The translations under genes and the position numbers were made by a program. The notes under the pieces were generated by a model. It had not been told where the DNA came from. It saw only the letters and a program-made list of their open reading frames with translations, and ran no database searches. DNA of 64,000 nucleotides from Candidatus Obscuribacterales bacterium (GTDB lineage Bacteria; Cyanobacteriota; Vampirovibrionia; Obscuribacterales; Obscuribacteraceae). Of this stretch, positions 31,326 to 40,541 are shown one piece after another (the first letter of the stretch is position 1; every line of letters begins with the position of its first letter). The stretch covers positions 186,001-250,000 of the forward strand of contig JARLHI010000061.1 of NCBI GenBank assembly GCA_031292355.1, given 5' to 3'.

Positions 31326-33659
31326 TCACCACTGACTCTCGCTAGCCGGCATCGTCCGCCAACCACCGTGTCCGTCGTTGAGAAGCTCGATAACGTATTC
31401 ATGGAACGGCACCAGACTCGGTCTATGACCGACGCTAAGCATCGTGATTCCATGTCCCTTCATCGCAGCATAAAGCAGCTGCTCGTTCGCAATGTCGAGA
31501 CCAGACGTGGCTTCATCAGCCAGCACCAGTACGACCTTGTTGACGAGTGCTCGGGCTACCATCAGCCTCTGCCGCTCACCGCCCGATAGCGAATCCCAGT
31601 TCGGAACGAGTCCGAGCAGATAATGATTGCGCTCGCTATCAGACATCACATCCCAGTTGGCGACGCTTTTCTTGGACTCATCGGCGAAGCGCTCAAGCAA
31701 AGTCGATAGATTGACCAGCTTCAGTTTTGCCACCAGTTCGTCGTCAGAAACATCGACCGCCATCGGATAGAGCAGCTGTTCGCGCAGAGTGCCTTCACTG
31801 AGAGTGTAGGCAAGCTGGCTCAGCATCATCGTTCTACCATGCGGGGCAACGGCAATACTGCCGCAGCCGTAATCCCACAATGGCAATCCCGCGACCGCTC
31901 TGAGAATCGAAGTCTTCCCAGAACCACTCGCACCACGAACAAGCAGGCTGACACCCGGCTGCAGGTCCAAATTGAGACCGGCAACGAGGAGCTTTTCACC
32001 GCCAGGACTGTAGAGATCCATGTTCTCGATCTTGAGCAACACGTTCTCACGCTCCTGACGTTTGATCCGCTGTCTGTTCGATTTTGCATCGAGAGCGATT
32101 GCCTTCACTTCGTTACGCAATTCGCCGACACGGTTGCTGCAAGCGAACATCATGCTGATCGAATCGAACTGCGAAACGATCAGCGAGAGGGCACCGAGAA
32201 TTTCAGCGCAAGCACCAGATGACTGCGATATCGCACCCAACTCGATTTGACCACTGAAATAAAACGGCACCAGCGTTAGCAGAGGCAGAAACTGAGCGAC
32301 TTTGCCATACGCTCCAGTGAACATACCGAGCATCATCCGCCAGCGAATGATGACGTAGTTGTTCGCCAGAGCATATTTAAATCGGCGGAATAACTGCTCA
32401 TACTCACGCTCTTCGCCGTGATACGCAGCGATTGGCTCTGCGTATTTTTCAAACATCACCATGAGAACGCGAAAGTGCGCTTCACGTTTGCGCTGCTCGG
32501 CATTGAGCCCAATTAGTCTGCGGCCAACTACTGTCGCGCCATTTGTACCGATGAGCGCGTAGAAGACAAGCGCCGTCAACATCATATGACCAATGATGAC
32601 AGTGTATCCGCCGACCGGGATAGCAAAAGACAGCGTCTTTTCGAGATCCCAAAGTAGCCCTCCGAACATGTAGAGAGTGATGACAGCGTCAAGGAGTGCA
32701 AAAAGAAATCCCATTACGAGCTGACACATGGCGGGCAGATCTTGCTGAATTCGCTCATTGGGGTTGTCTGGATGTTTACGCAATGAAATTGCGTAATAGG
32801 CTCGCACACCACTGTCGGTGTATTCGTCAAGAACGAGCGCGGTCGCATCCTTTGTCCAACCAATGACAATCAACTGCTTGACCCAGCTATAAACCGGTCC
32901 AAGCACTGTCATAATGGCCATAATCTGAGCGAACTGCCAGAGCACAGCCACGAAAGTAACCGCGTCCTTCTTCTGCAGAGCGGTCATCAAGCTGCCATTC
33001 AATCCGTTGGACTGAAGACCGATATGATTGACCAACCAGCAGCCAAAACCAATCAGGGCAACGAGAAGCCATGCCTGGCAAAAGACCGGTAAAGTGACGA
33101 TGGTGCGCCCGCCAAAGGGCATCGCGACGGAAGTCTTCCGCACACGAAGCACCGGCAATCGAGCAATCCTGACCAGGCCAAAAACAGCATTCAATCCATA
33201 ATGCAACGCTATGCAAGCAGCAAGCGGCGCAAGAAAATTGACGCTGAAAAGGTACCCCCAGAAAGAGAAGCTGTCTGTGGCAGGAGTGATGAAAGCAAAG
33301 ATGCTCGCGAGTAACTCCGGCGCAAACCAATGCAAACCGACCACCGCAAGTAATACCGCAAGCGGTGCCCAGAAGATGCTTCGTAGACTACACGATTGAC
33401 AGGTCTCGAAGCGAACGGTGGGAAGACCGACCGTTTGCGGCACAGCGATTGGCCAGGGACGCGTTGAGACGAGATACGGCCACAGCAACCACCAGACGTG
33501 TTTGGGAGCGCTCGTGCTCAGATCACTTGCCGCGAGATCAAAACGGCCAAAGCTTACGATCTTGAGGAAGATCGAGAGCAGAGAAAAGAGAAATCTTCCG
33601 ACCAGTGCAAGCACCGATCTGAAGAAGGAATAGACTGTAGAAGCAGATCTTTCGAGCAT
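31326..33659 (-). CDS. ABC exporter, fused permease-ATPase of the SbmA/YddA/ABCD type
   Basis: 777 aa. A hydrophobic N-terminal extension (~residues 1-190, four or more helices) precedes the ABC_membrane_2 permease, which carries the NPNERIQQDLP coupling segment typical of the YddA/ABCD group. The C-terminal ATPase has Walker A GASGSGKT (Lys582), signature LSGGERQR, Walker B VLVLADEATSGLD and H-loop GHRPSL, all intact. Homodimers of this type move peptides, fatty acyl compounds or vitamins. GGGAG lies before the ATG. A 54-aa membrane protein gene lies 94 bp upstream. Confidence 0.88.
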   Translation of the reverse strand: MLERSASTVYSFFRSVLALVGRFLFSLLSIFLKIVSFGRFDLAASDLSTSAPKHVWWLLWPYLVSTRPWPIAVPQTVGLPTVRFETCQSCSLRSIFWAPLAVLLAVVGLHWFAPELLASIFAFITPATDSFSFWGYLFSVNFLAPLAACIALHYGLNAVFGLVRIARLPVLRVRKTSVAMPFGGRTIVTLPVFCQAWLLVALIGFGCWLVNHIGLQSNGLNGSLMTALQKKDAVTFVAVLWQFAQIMAIMTVLGPVYSWVKQLIVIGWTKDATALVLDEYTDSGVRAYYAISLRKHPDNPNERIQQDLPAMCQLVMGFLFALLDAVITLYMFGGLLWDLEKTLSFAIPVGGYTVIIGHMMLTALVFYALIGTNGATVVGRRLIGLNAEQRKREAHFRVLMVMFEKYAEPIAAYHGEEREYEQLFRRFKYALANNYVIIRWRMMLGMFTGAYGKVAQFLPLLTLVPFYFSGQIELGAISQSSGACAEILGALSLIVSQFDSISMMFACSNRVGELRNEVKAIALDAKSNRQRIKRQERENVLLKIENMDLYSPGGEKLLVAGLNLDLQPGVSLLVRGASGSGKTSILRAVAGLPLWDYGCGSIAVAPHGRTMMLSQLAYTLSEGTLREQLLYPMAVDVSDDELVAKLKLVNLSTLLERFADESKKSVANWDVMSDSERNHYLLGLVPNWDSLSGGERQRLMVARALVNKVVLVLADEATSGLDIANEQLLYAAMKGHGITMLSVGHRPSLVPFHEYVIELLNDGHGGWRTMPASESQW

Positions 33660-33753
33660 TTTCAGCTCCCTTTTTCAAACTTTCGAAGTTTCCAGATTAC
33701 GAATTGTCGGCTTTGATCAAAGCCTCCACGTCCCATTGCATCCCAAACGCTGA

Positions 33754-33918
33754 CTAAGCCAAGAATGAGAGCAAGTCTGCAAGCGGGGAGCGATTGAACA
33801 TTAGTTGTCCAAGGGCGTCGAAGAGCCCTAACATGACGACAAGCCCCACGAAGTAGGCGACGTGTTTCCCGAGCGCCGTTGCCGACAGAGCAAACCGATT
33901 GAAGCCTAGTCGATTCAT
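33754..33918 (-). CDS. Small single-pass membrane protein upstream of the ABC exporter
   Basis: The ATG at 33918 is preceded by GGAAAGGA at ideal spacing, giving 54 aa: a short basic start (MNRLGFNRFALS), a hydrophobic helix (HVAYFVGLVVMLGLF) and a short tail. Same strand as the exporter and 94 bp before it, so probably co-transcribed. It may be a transporter accessory peptide. An in-frame start at 34017 is possible but lacks a ribosome site. No family recognised. Confidence 0.6.
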   Translation of the reverse strand: MNRLGFNRFALSATALGKHVAYFVGLVVMLGLFDALGQLMFNRSPLADLLSFLA

Positions 33919-34215
33919 AGTGTTTCCTTTCCAGAAACGAATTTTGAAAGAGCGATTCGCGCCCTGACATTGGAAGCGCACCGATGAAAGAGTGTCCTTC
34001 GCGAGGCATCGAGACACGCGCCATGATCGACACCAGATGGATTCAGAGGATCTATGCAGAGAGAGCTCGGGTGTTGACTATGGATGCTTAAACTCTTGAG
34101 TAAAAAGAATGAATACCTTTTCTTATCAATGTGCAGGTTCTACAGCAATCTATTTCAGCCTCAACTCGGTCGATCGTGGCCTACAGTTAACGGTTGCAGT
34201 TTGTGCCCTTATCAC

Positions 34216-34330
34216 TGGTCTGACGAAAAACACACGAATTGGTCTGATGATTCTTGGCAATAGATGGTTCAATCTCTCTGCCTTTCGTATTTTCCCCAGG
34301 CATGTCAACTACTTGTCATCTAGGTCAACT
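34216..34330 (+). promoter_or_regulatory. Direct repeats upstream of the MocR regulator
   Basis: In the 456-bp divergent gap 33919-34374, TGGTCTGA occurs at 34216 and 34240 (24 bp apart). GTCAACT occurs at 34304 and 34324 (20 bp, two helical turns), with a related GTCATCT at 34315. MocR/GntR-type dimers commonly bind direct repeats, so these are candidate operators for autoregulation and for the divergent transporter. Nothing else was seen in the gap. Confidence 0.45.
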
Positions 34331-34374
34331 TACATTGATCTCACAACCCCCGATATTTTCAAGGACCTTCAATT

Positions 34375-35829
34375 TTGCCAATCAAATTTAAAATTCAAAT
34401 TGATGGTACCGAGTCGTTGCGTAAGCAGATTTGCGACGCACTCATAAACTCCATCGAAGTAGGCGAACTGCCACCAGGGTCGCCACTACCGCCAACCCGA
34501 GAACTTGCCGATTTGCTGGAGGTTTCGCGCGACACAGTAGTTCGAAGCTACGGCGACTTGCAAAGGTTATCGTATATAAGCAGTTCATCTACTCGTGGAT
34601 TTTCAGTCAGCTTCACCCCCGGTCAACCAGACGAAGAGCACCAATCCACCAGCAAAGGCGTCAGTTGCTCGCATTTAAAATTGTCTGCTTTTGGTCAAAG
34701 ATTTGCGGAAGAAACGAGAAATTATGCCTTCTCCCCAGATTTTAGTGCCATCAACCACGGCGCCCCGCCAAAAAGCCTGCTGCCAATGCGTCGGTGGCAG
34801 TTGCACACAGCCAAGTACGCAAGCCAATTCTTCAGCCTGGAAAATTGCACTCAGGTGTTTGGACAAACAAGGCTGAGAAAGGCTCTGGCAGGCTTTCTCA
34901 ATCGCAACAAACAATTGAGCTGCGCAGTCGATCAAGTCGCGATTTTTTCCAACACACTGAGTGCAGTAAATCTGCTTTGTCGAATTTTAGTCAACCCCGG
35001 TGAAACCATTGCAGTTGAAGATCCAGGCTATGGCGGCATTCGCAACATTGCCGTTGGTCAAGGAGCTAATCTAATTGGCATTCCCACAGACGAGCAGGGA
35101 ATCATTGTCGATGAATTGTACAAACACAAAGACGTTCGCCTGCTCTATGTCTCTCCCGGACACGTCGATCCAAATGGTGCAGTTCTTTCTTTGGCTCGCC
35201 GAAAGCAGCTGCTACAGTGGGCTCACAAAAATGATGTCTGGGTCATCGAAGATGACTACGAAGCACATTTTCAGTACGAAAAATCTCCTCTGCCAACGCT
35301 TGCAGCAATGGATAAACATGCCCGCGTGATTTATATTTCCTCTTTCTGGAAGGTACTCTATCCGCTCACTGCACTGGGCTACTGCGTGCTGCCAACCTCG
35401 CTCGTGCCATTGATCGAAAGAACAAAAGTTCACGCCGATGGACTTTCAGAACTAATCGTTCAATACACTCTGGCTGACATCATTGAGGATGGTTATTTAG
35501 AACGACACATCCGTAAGGTGCGAAAAATCTATCAGAGTCAGCGCACGGCACTAATTTTCAATTTAAAAAAGAAATTCGGTCAACAAGTATCAATTCCTTG
35601 TGAGACGAGCGGCACCCACAGTTTAGTACGCTTTACCGATTGGAGCGACGCCCGCATTTTGTACGCGTCTCAGTTAGCTGGGCTGCCCATGCTACCAACG
35701 TCATCATATTATTTTGAACCGACGTCAAAAGGTGAATTTGTAATTGATTTTTCGTGCCTGGATATCGATGATATCGAACATCTTGTCACTCAATTTAAAA
35801 AGAGATTGACCGAGGAAGTGAGCCTATAA
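34375..35829 (+). CDS. MocR-type (GntR HTH plus aminotransferase) transcription regulator
   Basis: 484 aa. The N-terminal winged helix (LRKQICDALINSIEVGELPPGSPLPPTRELADLLEVSRDTVVRSY) is a clear GntR motif with PxTRELA. From ~residue 110 comes a fold-type-I aminotransferase domain with the PLP lysine in FWKVLYP (Lys326) and YVSPGHVDPNGA before it. Such proteins use PLP as a ligand to switch genes for pyridoxal, GABA or amino-acid metabolism. The start is TTG at 34375 with AAGGACC upstream; the HTH requires this start. Divergent from the ABC exporter unit, a plausible target. Confidence 0.88.
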   Translation: MPIKFKIQIDGTESLRKQICDALINSIEVGELPPGSPLPPTRELADLLEVSRDTVVRSYGDLQRLSYISSSSTRGFSVSFTPGQPDEEHQSTSKGVSCSHLKLSAFGQRFAEETRNYAFSPDFSAINHGAPPKSLLPMRRWQLHTAKYASQFFSLENCTQVFGQTRLRKALAGFLNRNKQLSCAVDQVAIFSNTLSAVNLLCRILVNPGETIAVEDPGYGGIRNIAVGQGANLIGIPTDEQGIIVDELYKHKDVRLLYVSPGHVDPNGAVLSLARRKQLLQWAHKNDVWVIEDDYEAHFQYEKSPLPTLAAMDKHARVIYISSFWKVLYPLTALGYCVLPTSLVPLIERTKVHADGLSELIVQYTLADIIEDGYLERHIRKVRKIYQSQRTALIFNLKKKFGQQVSIPCETSGTHSLVRFTDWSDARILYASQLAGLPMLPTSSYYFEPTSKGEFVIDFSCLDIDDIEHLVTQFKKRLTEEVSL

Positions 35830-35839
35830 ACAGGCAATC

Positions 35840-37192
35840 CTACTGGTTCAAAAGCCTTTGTTCCAGTTCATGCAATTCCTTGTCCTTCTGTTTTAGTTCT
35901 GGCGACTTCTGCAAATGAGCCCTGAGCGTGAAGTCGTCCTGAAAAGTCGCCGGATGGCTGGTGGCAGAGAATTGTCTAGGTGCATCTTTTTGTTGAAACA
36001 ATTGATTGTCATCCGGACGCATTTTTGCAAACACCGATTGTTTATGCGTTACAGCATCCACAAGCGCTTGAGGCAAATTGATTTGTTTCAACTCACCAAA
36101 GGTTTTGGTGTCGATTACATCGTACTTGGCACCTTCTTTCACCAGATTATCATCTAGGTCTACGCAAAAGTCGCGTCCTTCAAAGGTGTCACCGATTTGC
36201 AACATCGTGATGTTCAATTCAGTATCCGACTGCAGTTCGTGAGTGAAGGGTATGAGAGCTTCATTCACTTTTGATGGCGGTATTGGAATATTTGGCAAGC
36301 CATCAGTAATCACCGCAATCACCGTTGGTTGATTTGCCTTTCTGCCTTTGGCCAGAGCAGCATGGCAACGCTCTAGCAGGGGCTGCATCAAACCTGTATT
36401 CATAGCAGGGCTTGTTTGGGAGTAAATTTGCTCGATTTGAGCCAGATCGCAGTCTTCATAGGTATCGTAGTCGTTGTTGAAAGTAGTGATTGTTATCGTC
36501 TTTTGATATGGCTGCAAAATCCTCGCCAGGTCGCGCACCTGATCGCGGCACCACTCGAATTTGCTAAGTTTGCCTGTGCCATCCATTTCATTCATCGATT
36601 GCGAAATATCTATAAGCAATTCAATATTGCAATGACTTAGAATCTTGCCAGGCGGTGTGCCGACAGGAAATACCGGTAAAACCGGTGGCCTTTGCGGCAC
36701 CACATCCAAAACTGGGACTTTTGAATTGTTCTTCGCAAGAAGCGGGGTTTGAATTCTAAATTTTGGTGCGCCACCACCATTGACATAACCTTTTAAAAAG
36801 TCACCAATAGCTTTCCCCGACAGCAATGGCGCGCCACCTTCGTCAATAGCAATCTGGTAAATGTGACCGTCTCGCTTAATTGCCACTACAAGTTTATTAC
36901 CACTCTGAACCAGGTCTTGAATAACATCTCCCTCGCTCAAACCAGCATAAATAGCTGGGCTACCTAGCTTTAGATGATCGACTGCTAGCGCATAATTTTT
37001 GCCTTCTTGCACACGGCACTTGATGCCTAGTCGTTCCAAGGCGTCTGCGACTTCATTTTGAACGACGACGCCTTGCAGTTTTATTGTTTCATGATTAGAT
37101 GCGTTTGACGCCGGTTCAGCTGAAGCCTGTGAAATAGCCAACGACAAGCCACTGAACAGTATCAAAGTCTTTCGCAAAAACACTCTGTTCAA
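35840..37192 (-). CDS. Secreted von Willebrand factor A domain protein
   Basis: About 450 aa. The signal peptide (MNRVFLRKTLILFSG to QASA) is followed by a PDZ-like region (residues ~38-110, GSPAIYAGLSEGDVIQDL) and a vWA domain beginning ELLIDISQSM, with an intact MIDAS DxSxS (residues 195/197/199 from this start) and TDGLPNIPIP. TTG at 37192 is chosen because GAGG lies seven bases before it; TTG at 37198 would sit on top of the ribosome site. Twelve bases separate it from the upstream TPR gene, so the two form an operon. Metal-dependent protein binding in the periplasm is inferred. Confidence 0.82.
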   Translation of the reverse strand: MNRVFLRKTLILFSGLSLAISQASAEPASNASNHETIKLQGVVVQNEVADALERLGIKCRVQEGKNYALAVDHLKLGSPAIYAGLSEGDVIQDLVQSGNKLVVAIKRDGHIYQIAIDEGGAPLLSGKAIGDFLKGYVNGGGAPKFRIQTPLLAKNNSKVPVLDVVPQRPPVLPVFPVGTPPGKILSHCNIELLIDISQSMNEMDGTGKLSKFEWCRDQVRDLARILQPYQKTITITTFNNDYDTYEDCDLAQIEQIYSQTSPAMNTGLMQPLLERCHAALAKGRKANQPTVIAVITDGLPNIPIPPSKVNEALIPFTHELQSDTELNITMLQIGDTFEGRDFCVDLDDNLVKEGAKYDVIDTKTFGELKQINLPQALVDAVTHKQSVFAKMRPDDNQLFQQKDAPRQFSATSHPATFQDDFTLRAHLQKSPELKQKDKELHELEQRLLNQ

Positions 37193-37204
37193 AGCCAATC
37201 CTCG

Positions 37205-38116
37205 CTAGTGTTGAGTCAAAGATTTGGCTGGAGGTGCCGAAACAGGAATCGGACTGCCACTTGGGTCTCCCATTGTTTGATAATTGCGATTATACATATT
37301 GGTGCCGAGCGGCATCAGTTTGACATTGTTATTTGTCTGTCCGGATGCGTAAGTGCGCTCTATGCCAATAGCTGAGTCTTCGGTAGCGCTTTGACGGACG
37401 TTGAAATTTCGCTGTGCGTCTGCAATTTTCTTATTCGTATCCATCCTCGCCATCTGCATCTTATTCTGATATTCTTTGTCTAAATCTCGCACCTGATACC
37501 GGGCGGCATTCGTGTACCTTGGTGTTAGAGAGTTCCTTAAGTAATAAGCACCATCAGACGTGAGTTGTGCCTTTTTTTCGTCCCACTCAGACTGCAAGCG
37601 CTTGATCGTTCTATCGTTGTCCTCTCGGATTTCCTTGATTCGCGCATTATATTCGGCGGAGCCGACCAGGTTATCTTTATCGGTTTGATGAGAAATATCT
37701 TGCACCGATTTGCGCAAAAATTGCTGATCGCGATCGGCAGAAACGGGCATGTTAGACGCATTCGCAGTGGACGTGCTATCGACGCCTGAACCTTCAGTTA
37801 ACGAATTAATGCCAGTTCTTGCGAAGTTTGCAACAGTGCCTGTTTTATCCAGCTGCATGGCGGATGAATATTCAATCAAGGCCTTCGTTTTTTGCTGCAA
37901 GCGAACAAAAACATTGCCAAGCAAATAATGGGCAGATGCATCTTGAGGATACTTGAGCAACATCTGCTCCAGTGCCGCTTTTGCCTCGTCAATTTTATTT
38001 GCTTGATAGAGCCTCTCACAATTGTTAAGCAAACTCGCTTCTTGCGCGGAAACTGAACAAATTGTCAAAGCAAAAATCGTAGCAAGACAGCATTGATATT
38101 TCTTACTCAAAATCAT
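37205..38116 (-). CDS. Secreted TPR protein with long coiled-coil
   Basis: About 303 aa. ATG at 38116 is preceded by AGAGGA. The signal peptide (MILSKKYQCCLATIFALTICSVSA) is followed by about two TPR units (residues ~28-95; AKAALEQMLLKYPQDASAHYLLGNV) and a highly charged helical stretch (RIKEIREDNDRTIKRLQSEWDEKKA) likely to be coiled coil. The C-terminus is Asn/Pro-rich. It is co-transcribed with the vWA protein and probably forms its partner. Confidence 0.78.
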   Translation of the reverse strand: MILSKKYQCCLATIFALTICSVSAQEASLLNNCERLYQANKIDEAKAALEQMLLKYPQDASAHYLLGNVFVRLQQKTKALIEYSSAMQLDKTGTVANFARTGINSLTEGSGVDSTSTANASNMPVSADRDQQFLRKSVQDISHQTDKDNLVGSAEYNARIKEIREDNDRTIKRLQSEWDEKKAQLTSDGAYYLRNSLTPRYTNAARYQVRDLDKEYQNKMQMARMDTNKKIADAQRNFNVRQSATEDSAIGIERTYASGQTNNNVKLMPLGTNMYNRNYQTMGDPSGSPIPVSAPPAKSLTQH

Positions 38117-38270
38117 CCAGATCCTCTCGCGCAACTGAGAGACCTATTATTCCCGCTTCGGTGTTCCAACCATGACACAGCTTTGTGGATAATTCGCGAA
38201 CCGAATCGTCTTGAACGTAGCCATTTTGGCGAAATTATCACCTCTTTTCGAGATCTAAGTCTTAAAGGGG

Positions 38271-38401
38271 GTCAGTCCAATTCGGTAGATTTTGGTCAGT
38301 CCAACATTAATCGCGCTACTTGGAAACGGCGGTTTTTTAGTCATATCCTCACCTTCCAGGTTGTTTAAGACAATATAAAGACGCAAGATAAACATTATTC
38401 C
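38271..38401 (+). promoter_or_regulatory. Duplicated promoter-operator element, copy A (Bat-like operon)
   Basis: A 131-bp stretch aligns without gaps to 53888-54018. Conserved blocks are GTCAGTCCAA at +0, a second TCAGTCCA at +24 within GATTTTGnTCAGTCCA (15/16 match), an identical AATCGCGCTACTTGGAAAC at +38, a T-run at +62 and ATTATTCC at +123. Between +90 and +110 both copies have an AT-rich -10-like segment (ATATAAA here). Two direct repeats 24 bp apart upstream of a promoter suggest activator binding. It lies 385 bp before the first operon gene. The rest of the 521-bp gap holds the small ORF at 38558. Confidence 0.65.
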
Positions 38402-38557
38402 TCAACCAATTTCAGTCAAAGATTCTGTAACCCAAAGCAGCTATTACTCCACTTCCAAACCACTTGCAGACGTTATCGTCAGCATGGTTATTAACGTCTT
38501 TGCCGACCAATTCTCGATCTCCAAAGGCATTGTTAGCGCAACCAGGAGGGAATGTGC

Positions 38558-38659
38558 ATGCATGAGAACAAGCATAAATACAAACGCTCATCGGTTGCGA
38601 GACATGTTCCCTCAACCGTCAATATCCGTGGGTCAAACCGCCGCAGGAGGTCGCTATGA
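38558..38659 (+). CDS. 33-aa basic leader ORF coupled to the vWA gene
   Basis: ATG at 38558 lies seven bases after a strong AGGAGGG (38544-38550). The frame (MHENKHKYKRSSVARH... RRRRSL) is strongly basic. Its TGA overlaps the ATG of the 38656 gene as ATGA, the classic coupling arrangement. The AGGAGG encoding two of its final arginines also serves as the ribosome site of the next gene. It could be a regulatory leader peptide or a tiny basic protein. A second in-frame ATG at 38552 is too close to the ribosome site. Confidence 0.45.
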   Translation: MHENKHKYKRSSVARHVPSTVNIRGSNRRRRSL

Positions 38660-39903
38660 GCTTCACCGCAATTTTCAGCACGCTCGGGGACAAGATTTCC
38701 TTTAGTGCGCTTGCGTTTGACTGGCAGATTGTCGTCAACGCCTGGCATGATTACGTCAATGGTCTTCACGACTGGCATCTAACCCATCCTGGATTTCTTT
38801 TGCTCATGCCCTTCGGCATCTGGGCAGCGTTGTTCTGGGGCAAGCGGCAGATAGCGGTCAAGCATTCGACCCTTGAGCCCCATCAGAACATGGTGGGTTT
38901 ACGCGGGTGGACTCGTCGCTGGTCTTTGCTGATTGTTCTGTCATATGTCTGCTTGCTTGGCTTTGTGGTCAATCTTGACCTTGCTATGACGGTCCCCACC
39001 GTTCCCGAAGCATCGCAGATCAAACTTGCCAAAACGCGTTTCATCTGCATCCAGAAAGACAGCTCTGGCTCGATGACGACGAAGTTGCTCAAAGGCATGG
39101 CTGAGAAATCGGACGCTGATGCAGCTGCCACTAACGACAAGTCGGCGGTTAAACTCGATAACGGCGGTGCAGAGAAATTCGTGGTTCAGGGCGAGGTCAA
39201 AGAGCAACCTAAAGTGCTCGAGACTCGATCCGACTGGGCAACCGAAGTGGCTTTGTACTTCATCAAGCGTCGCATGACGATGGATCTGCTCAACACCGAT
39301 GAGGTTTGTCTGCAACGATTCGACATGGACACCTATATGGTGGCGCCTTTGAGTGCAGACAAAATCGCACTGGAGATGCGCGTCAATCATCTCAATGAGA
39401 ACGTCGGCGGTGGCACCAACTTTGGTGGTCCCACCGGATTTGTCACGGCTGTTGGTCCTTTGCAGTTCGCCTACGACTACTTCGTGCGCGAGAAAAAACT
39501 CCATCCCGATGCTACTTTCGTCGACATCATGGTCACCGATGGCGAGGATGCCATTGACCCTGAGCGACGCAAGGAACTGGAGGATCTGTACCTGTCCTTC
39601 GACATCAAGTTCTACGTCGTTGGTCTTGGTGACGGCTGGAGCAATCCAGATAAGCCTAAGGATCTCGAACTGTTTGCCAGAGAGCTCCAGAAGCTAGATC
39701 CCAAAAGTGGCTTTGTTTTTCGTGCCAGTGAACCCGGCGAGATGACTAAAGCAATGCAAAAAATCGACGAAAACGAAAAACACGAGGAGATGGTCAAATC
39801 GGTCCAGACTCACCGTGAAGTCGACGATGCATTCATTGCAGCGGCACTCGCATTCTATCTGCTCTATCTTGGTCTGGCCTCTCTGGCTAGCCGCAATCCC
39901 TAA
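38656..39903 (+). CDS. Membrane-anchored vWA protein, BatA/BatB-like
   Basis: 415 aa. Two helices near the N-terminus (~43-61 and ~86-108) and one at the C-terminus (~388-408) anchor a vWA domain with a perfect MIDAS DSSGS (Asp135, Ser137, Ser139), a second MIDAS segment GGGTNFGG and TDGEDAID. An insert of ~40 polar residues follows the MIDAS loop. The topology is that of Bat proteins (BatA/BatB) in MoxR operons linked to envelope stress and aerotolerance. First large gene of a ten-gene unit; only 17 bp separate it from the next. Confidence 0.85.
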   Translation: MSFTAIFSTLGDKISFSALAFDWQIVVNAWHDYVNGLHDWHLTHPGFLLLMPFGIWAALFWGKRQIAVKHSTLEPHQNMVGLRGWTRRWSLLIVLSYVCLLGFVVNLDLAMTVPTVPEASQIKLAKTRFICIQKDSSGSMTTKLLKGMAEKSDADAAATNDKSAVKLDNGGAEKFVVQGEVKEQPKVLETRSDWATEVALYFIKRRMTMDLLNTDEVCLQRFDMDTYMVAPLSADKIALEMRVNHLNENVGGGTNFGGPTGFVTAVGPLQFAYDYFVREKKLHPDATFVDIMVTDGEDAIDPERRKELEDLYLSFDIKFYVVGLGDGWSNPDKPKDLELFARELQKLDPKSGFVFRASEPGEMTKAMQKIDENEKHEEMVKSVQTHREVDDAFIAAALAFYLLYLGLASLASRNP

Positions 39904-39920
39904 ACCTTAAGGAGCAAATC

Positions 39921-40532
39921 ATGTCCAACTTCCTTGAGAAGGCGTGGCGTTATTTCGTCGTCACGACTTTTGTTCTTTCGATTGCGGCAACGTCTGTTTG
40001 TCTGAACCTCGTGTACAGTCAAACACCGCAATGGCAAGATTATATGCAGGGGCGATTTCTCTATACCTTCACTCTGCAGTACAGCTCGGCTCTGGAAGCT
40101 TTCACCCGTTCGCTACAAGATTACCAGACCGCTATGACAGTGAAAGACGACCCTTTTCGGGGACGTCCTTCGCTCGAGATGGCGGAACTCGCTTTGCACT
40201 TCAAGGCTTTGGCCGAAATGAAGATGGGCACCGAGGGCAAGATGAAAGATGCTCTCGTTGACCTCAATCAGGCTCTTGCTTTGACTGTCAAAGAGGAACT
40301 CGACCTGGCCGAACTTGATGGTCGGTTGGCTCCAGCTCTGCGCGCCAAAATCGAAAAGGACCGTCTCGACGACCAGGTCAATGTCGAGATCCTTCAGAAC
40401 AACAAGCCCAAACTGGCAAAAGGCCAGGGTAAAGGCAAAGGCAAGCCTGACGATGGTGAAGGCGAGAAGTCTGATGATCCCGCAAAGCCTGGCGGCAACA
40501 GTGCCGGTAAGCCCACCCGTGAAGAACTTTAG
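39921..40532 (+). CDS. Membrane-anchored TPR-like protein, BatC position
   Basis: 203 aa. One N-terminal helix (residues ~10-32), then helical TPR-like pairs (FLYTFTLQYSSALEAFTRSL, ALVDLNQALAL), then a long Lys/Gly/Asp-rich tail (GQGKGKGKPDDGEGEK). AAGGAG precedes the ATG. It lies between two vWA genes (gaps of 17 and 9 bp), exactly where TPR-containing BatC-like subunits occur in Bat operons. The tail is likely disordered. Confidence 0.75.
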   Translation: MSNFLEKAWRYFVVTTFVLSIAATSVCLNLVYSQTPQWQDYMQGRFLYTFTLQYSSALEAFTRSLQDYQTAMTVKDDPFRGRPSLEMAELALHFKALAEMKMGTEGKMKDALVDLNQALALTVKEELDLAELDGRLAPALRAKIEKDRLDDQVNVEILQNNKPKLAKGQGKGKGKPDDGEGEKSDDPAKPGGNSAGKPTREEL

Positions 40533-40541
40533 GAGACTCCC

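Noticed and set aside
34109-34447. 112-codon frame upstream of the MocR gene
   Set aside because: No ribosome site, overlaps the start of the MocR gene in another frame, and the sequence holds operator-like repeats instead.
38412-38615. 67-codon minus-strand frame in the operon leader
   Set aside because: No ribosome site, and it overlaps the leader ORF and its strong plus-strand Shine-Dalgarno sequence.
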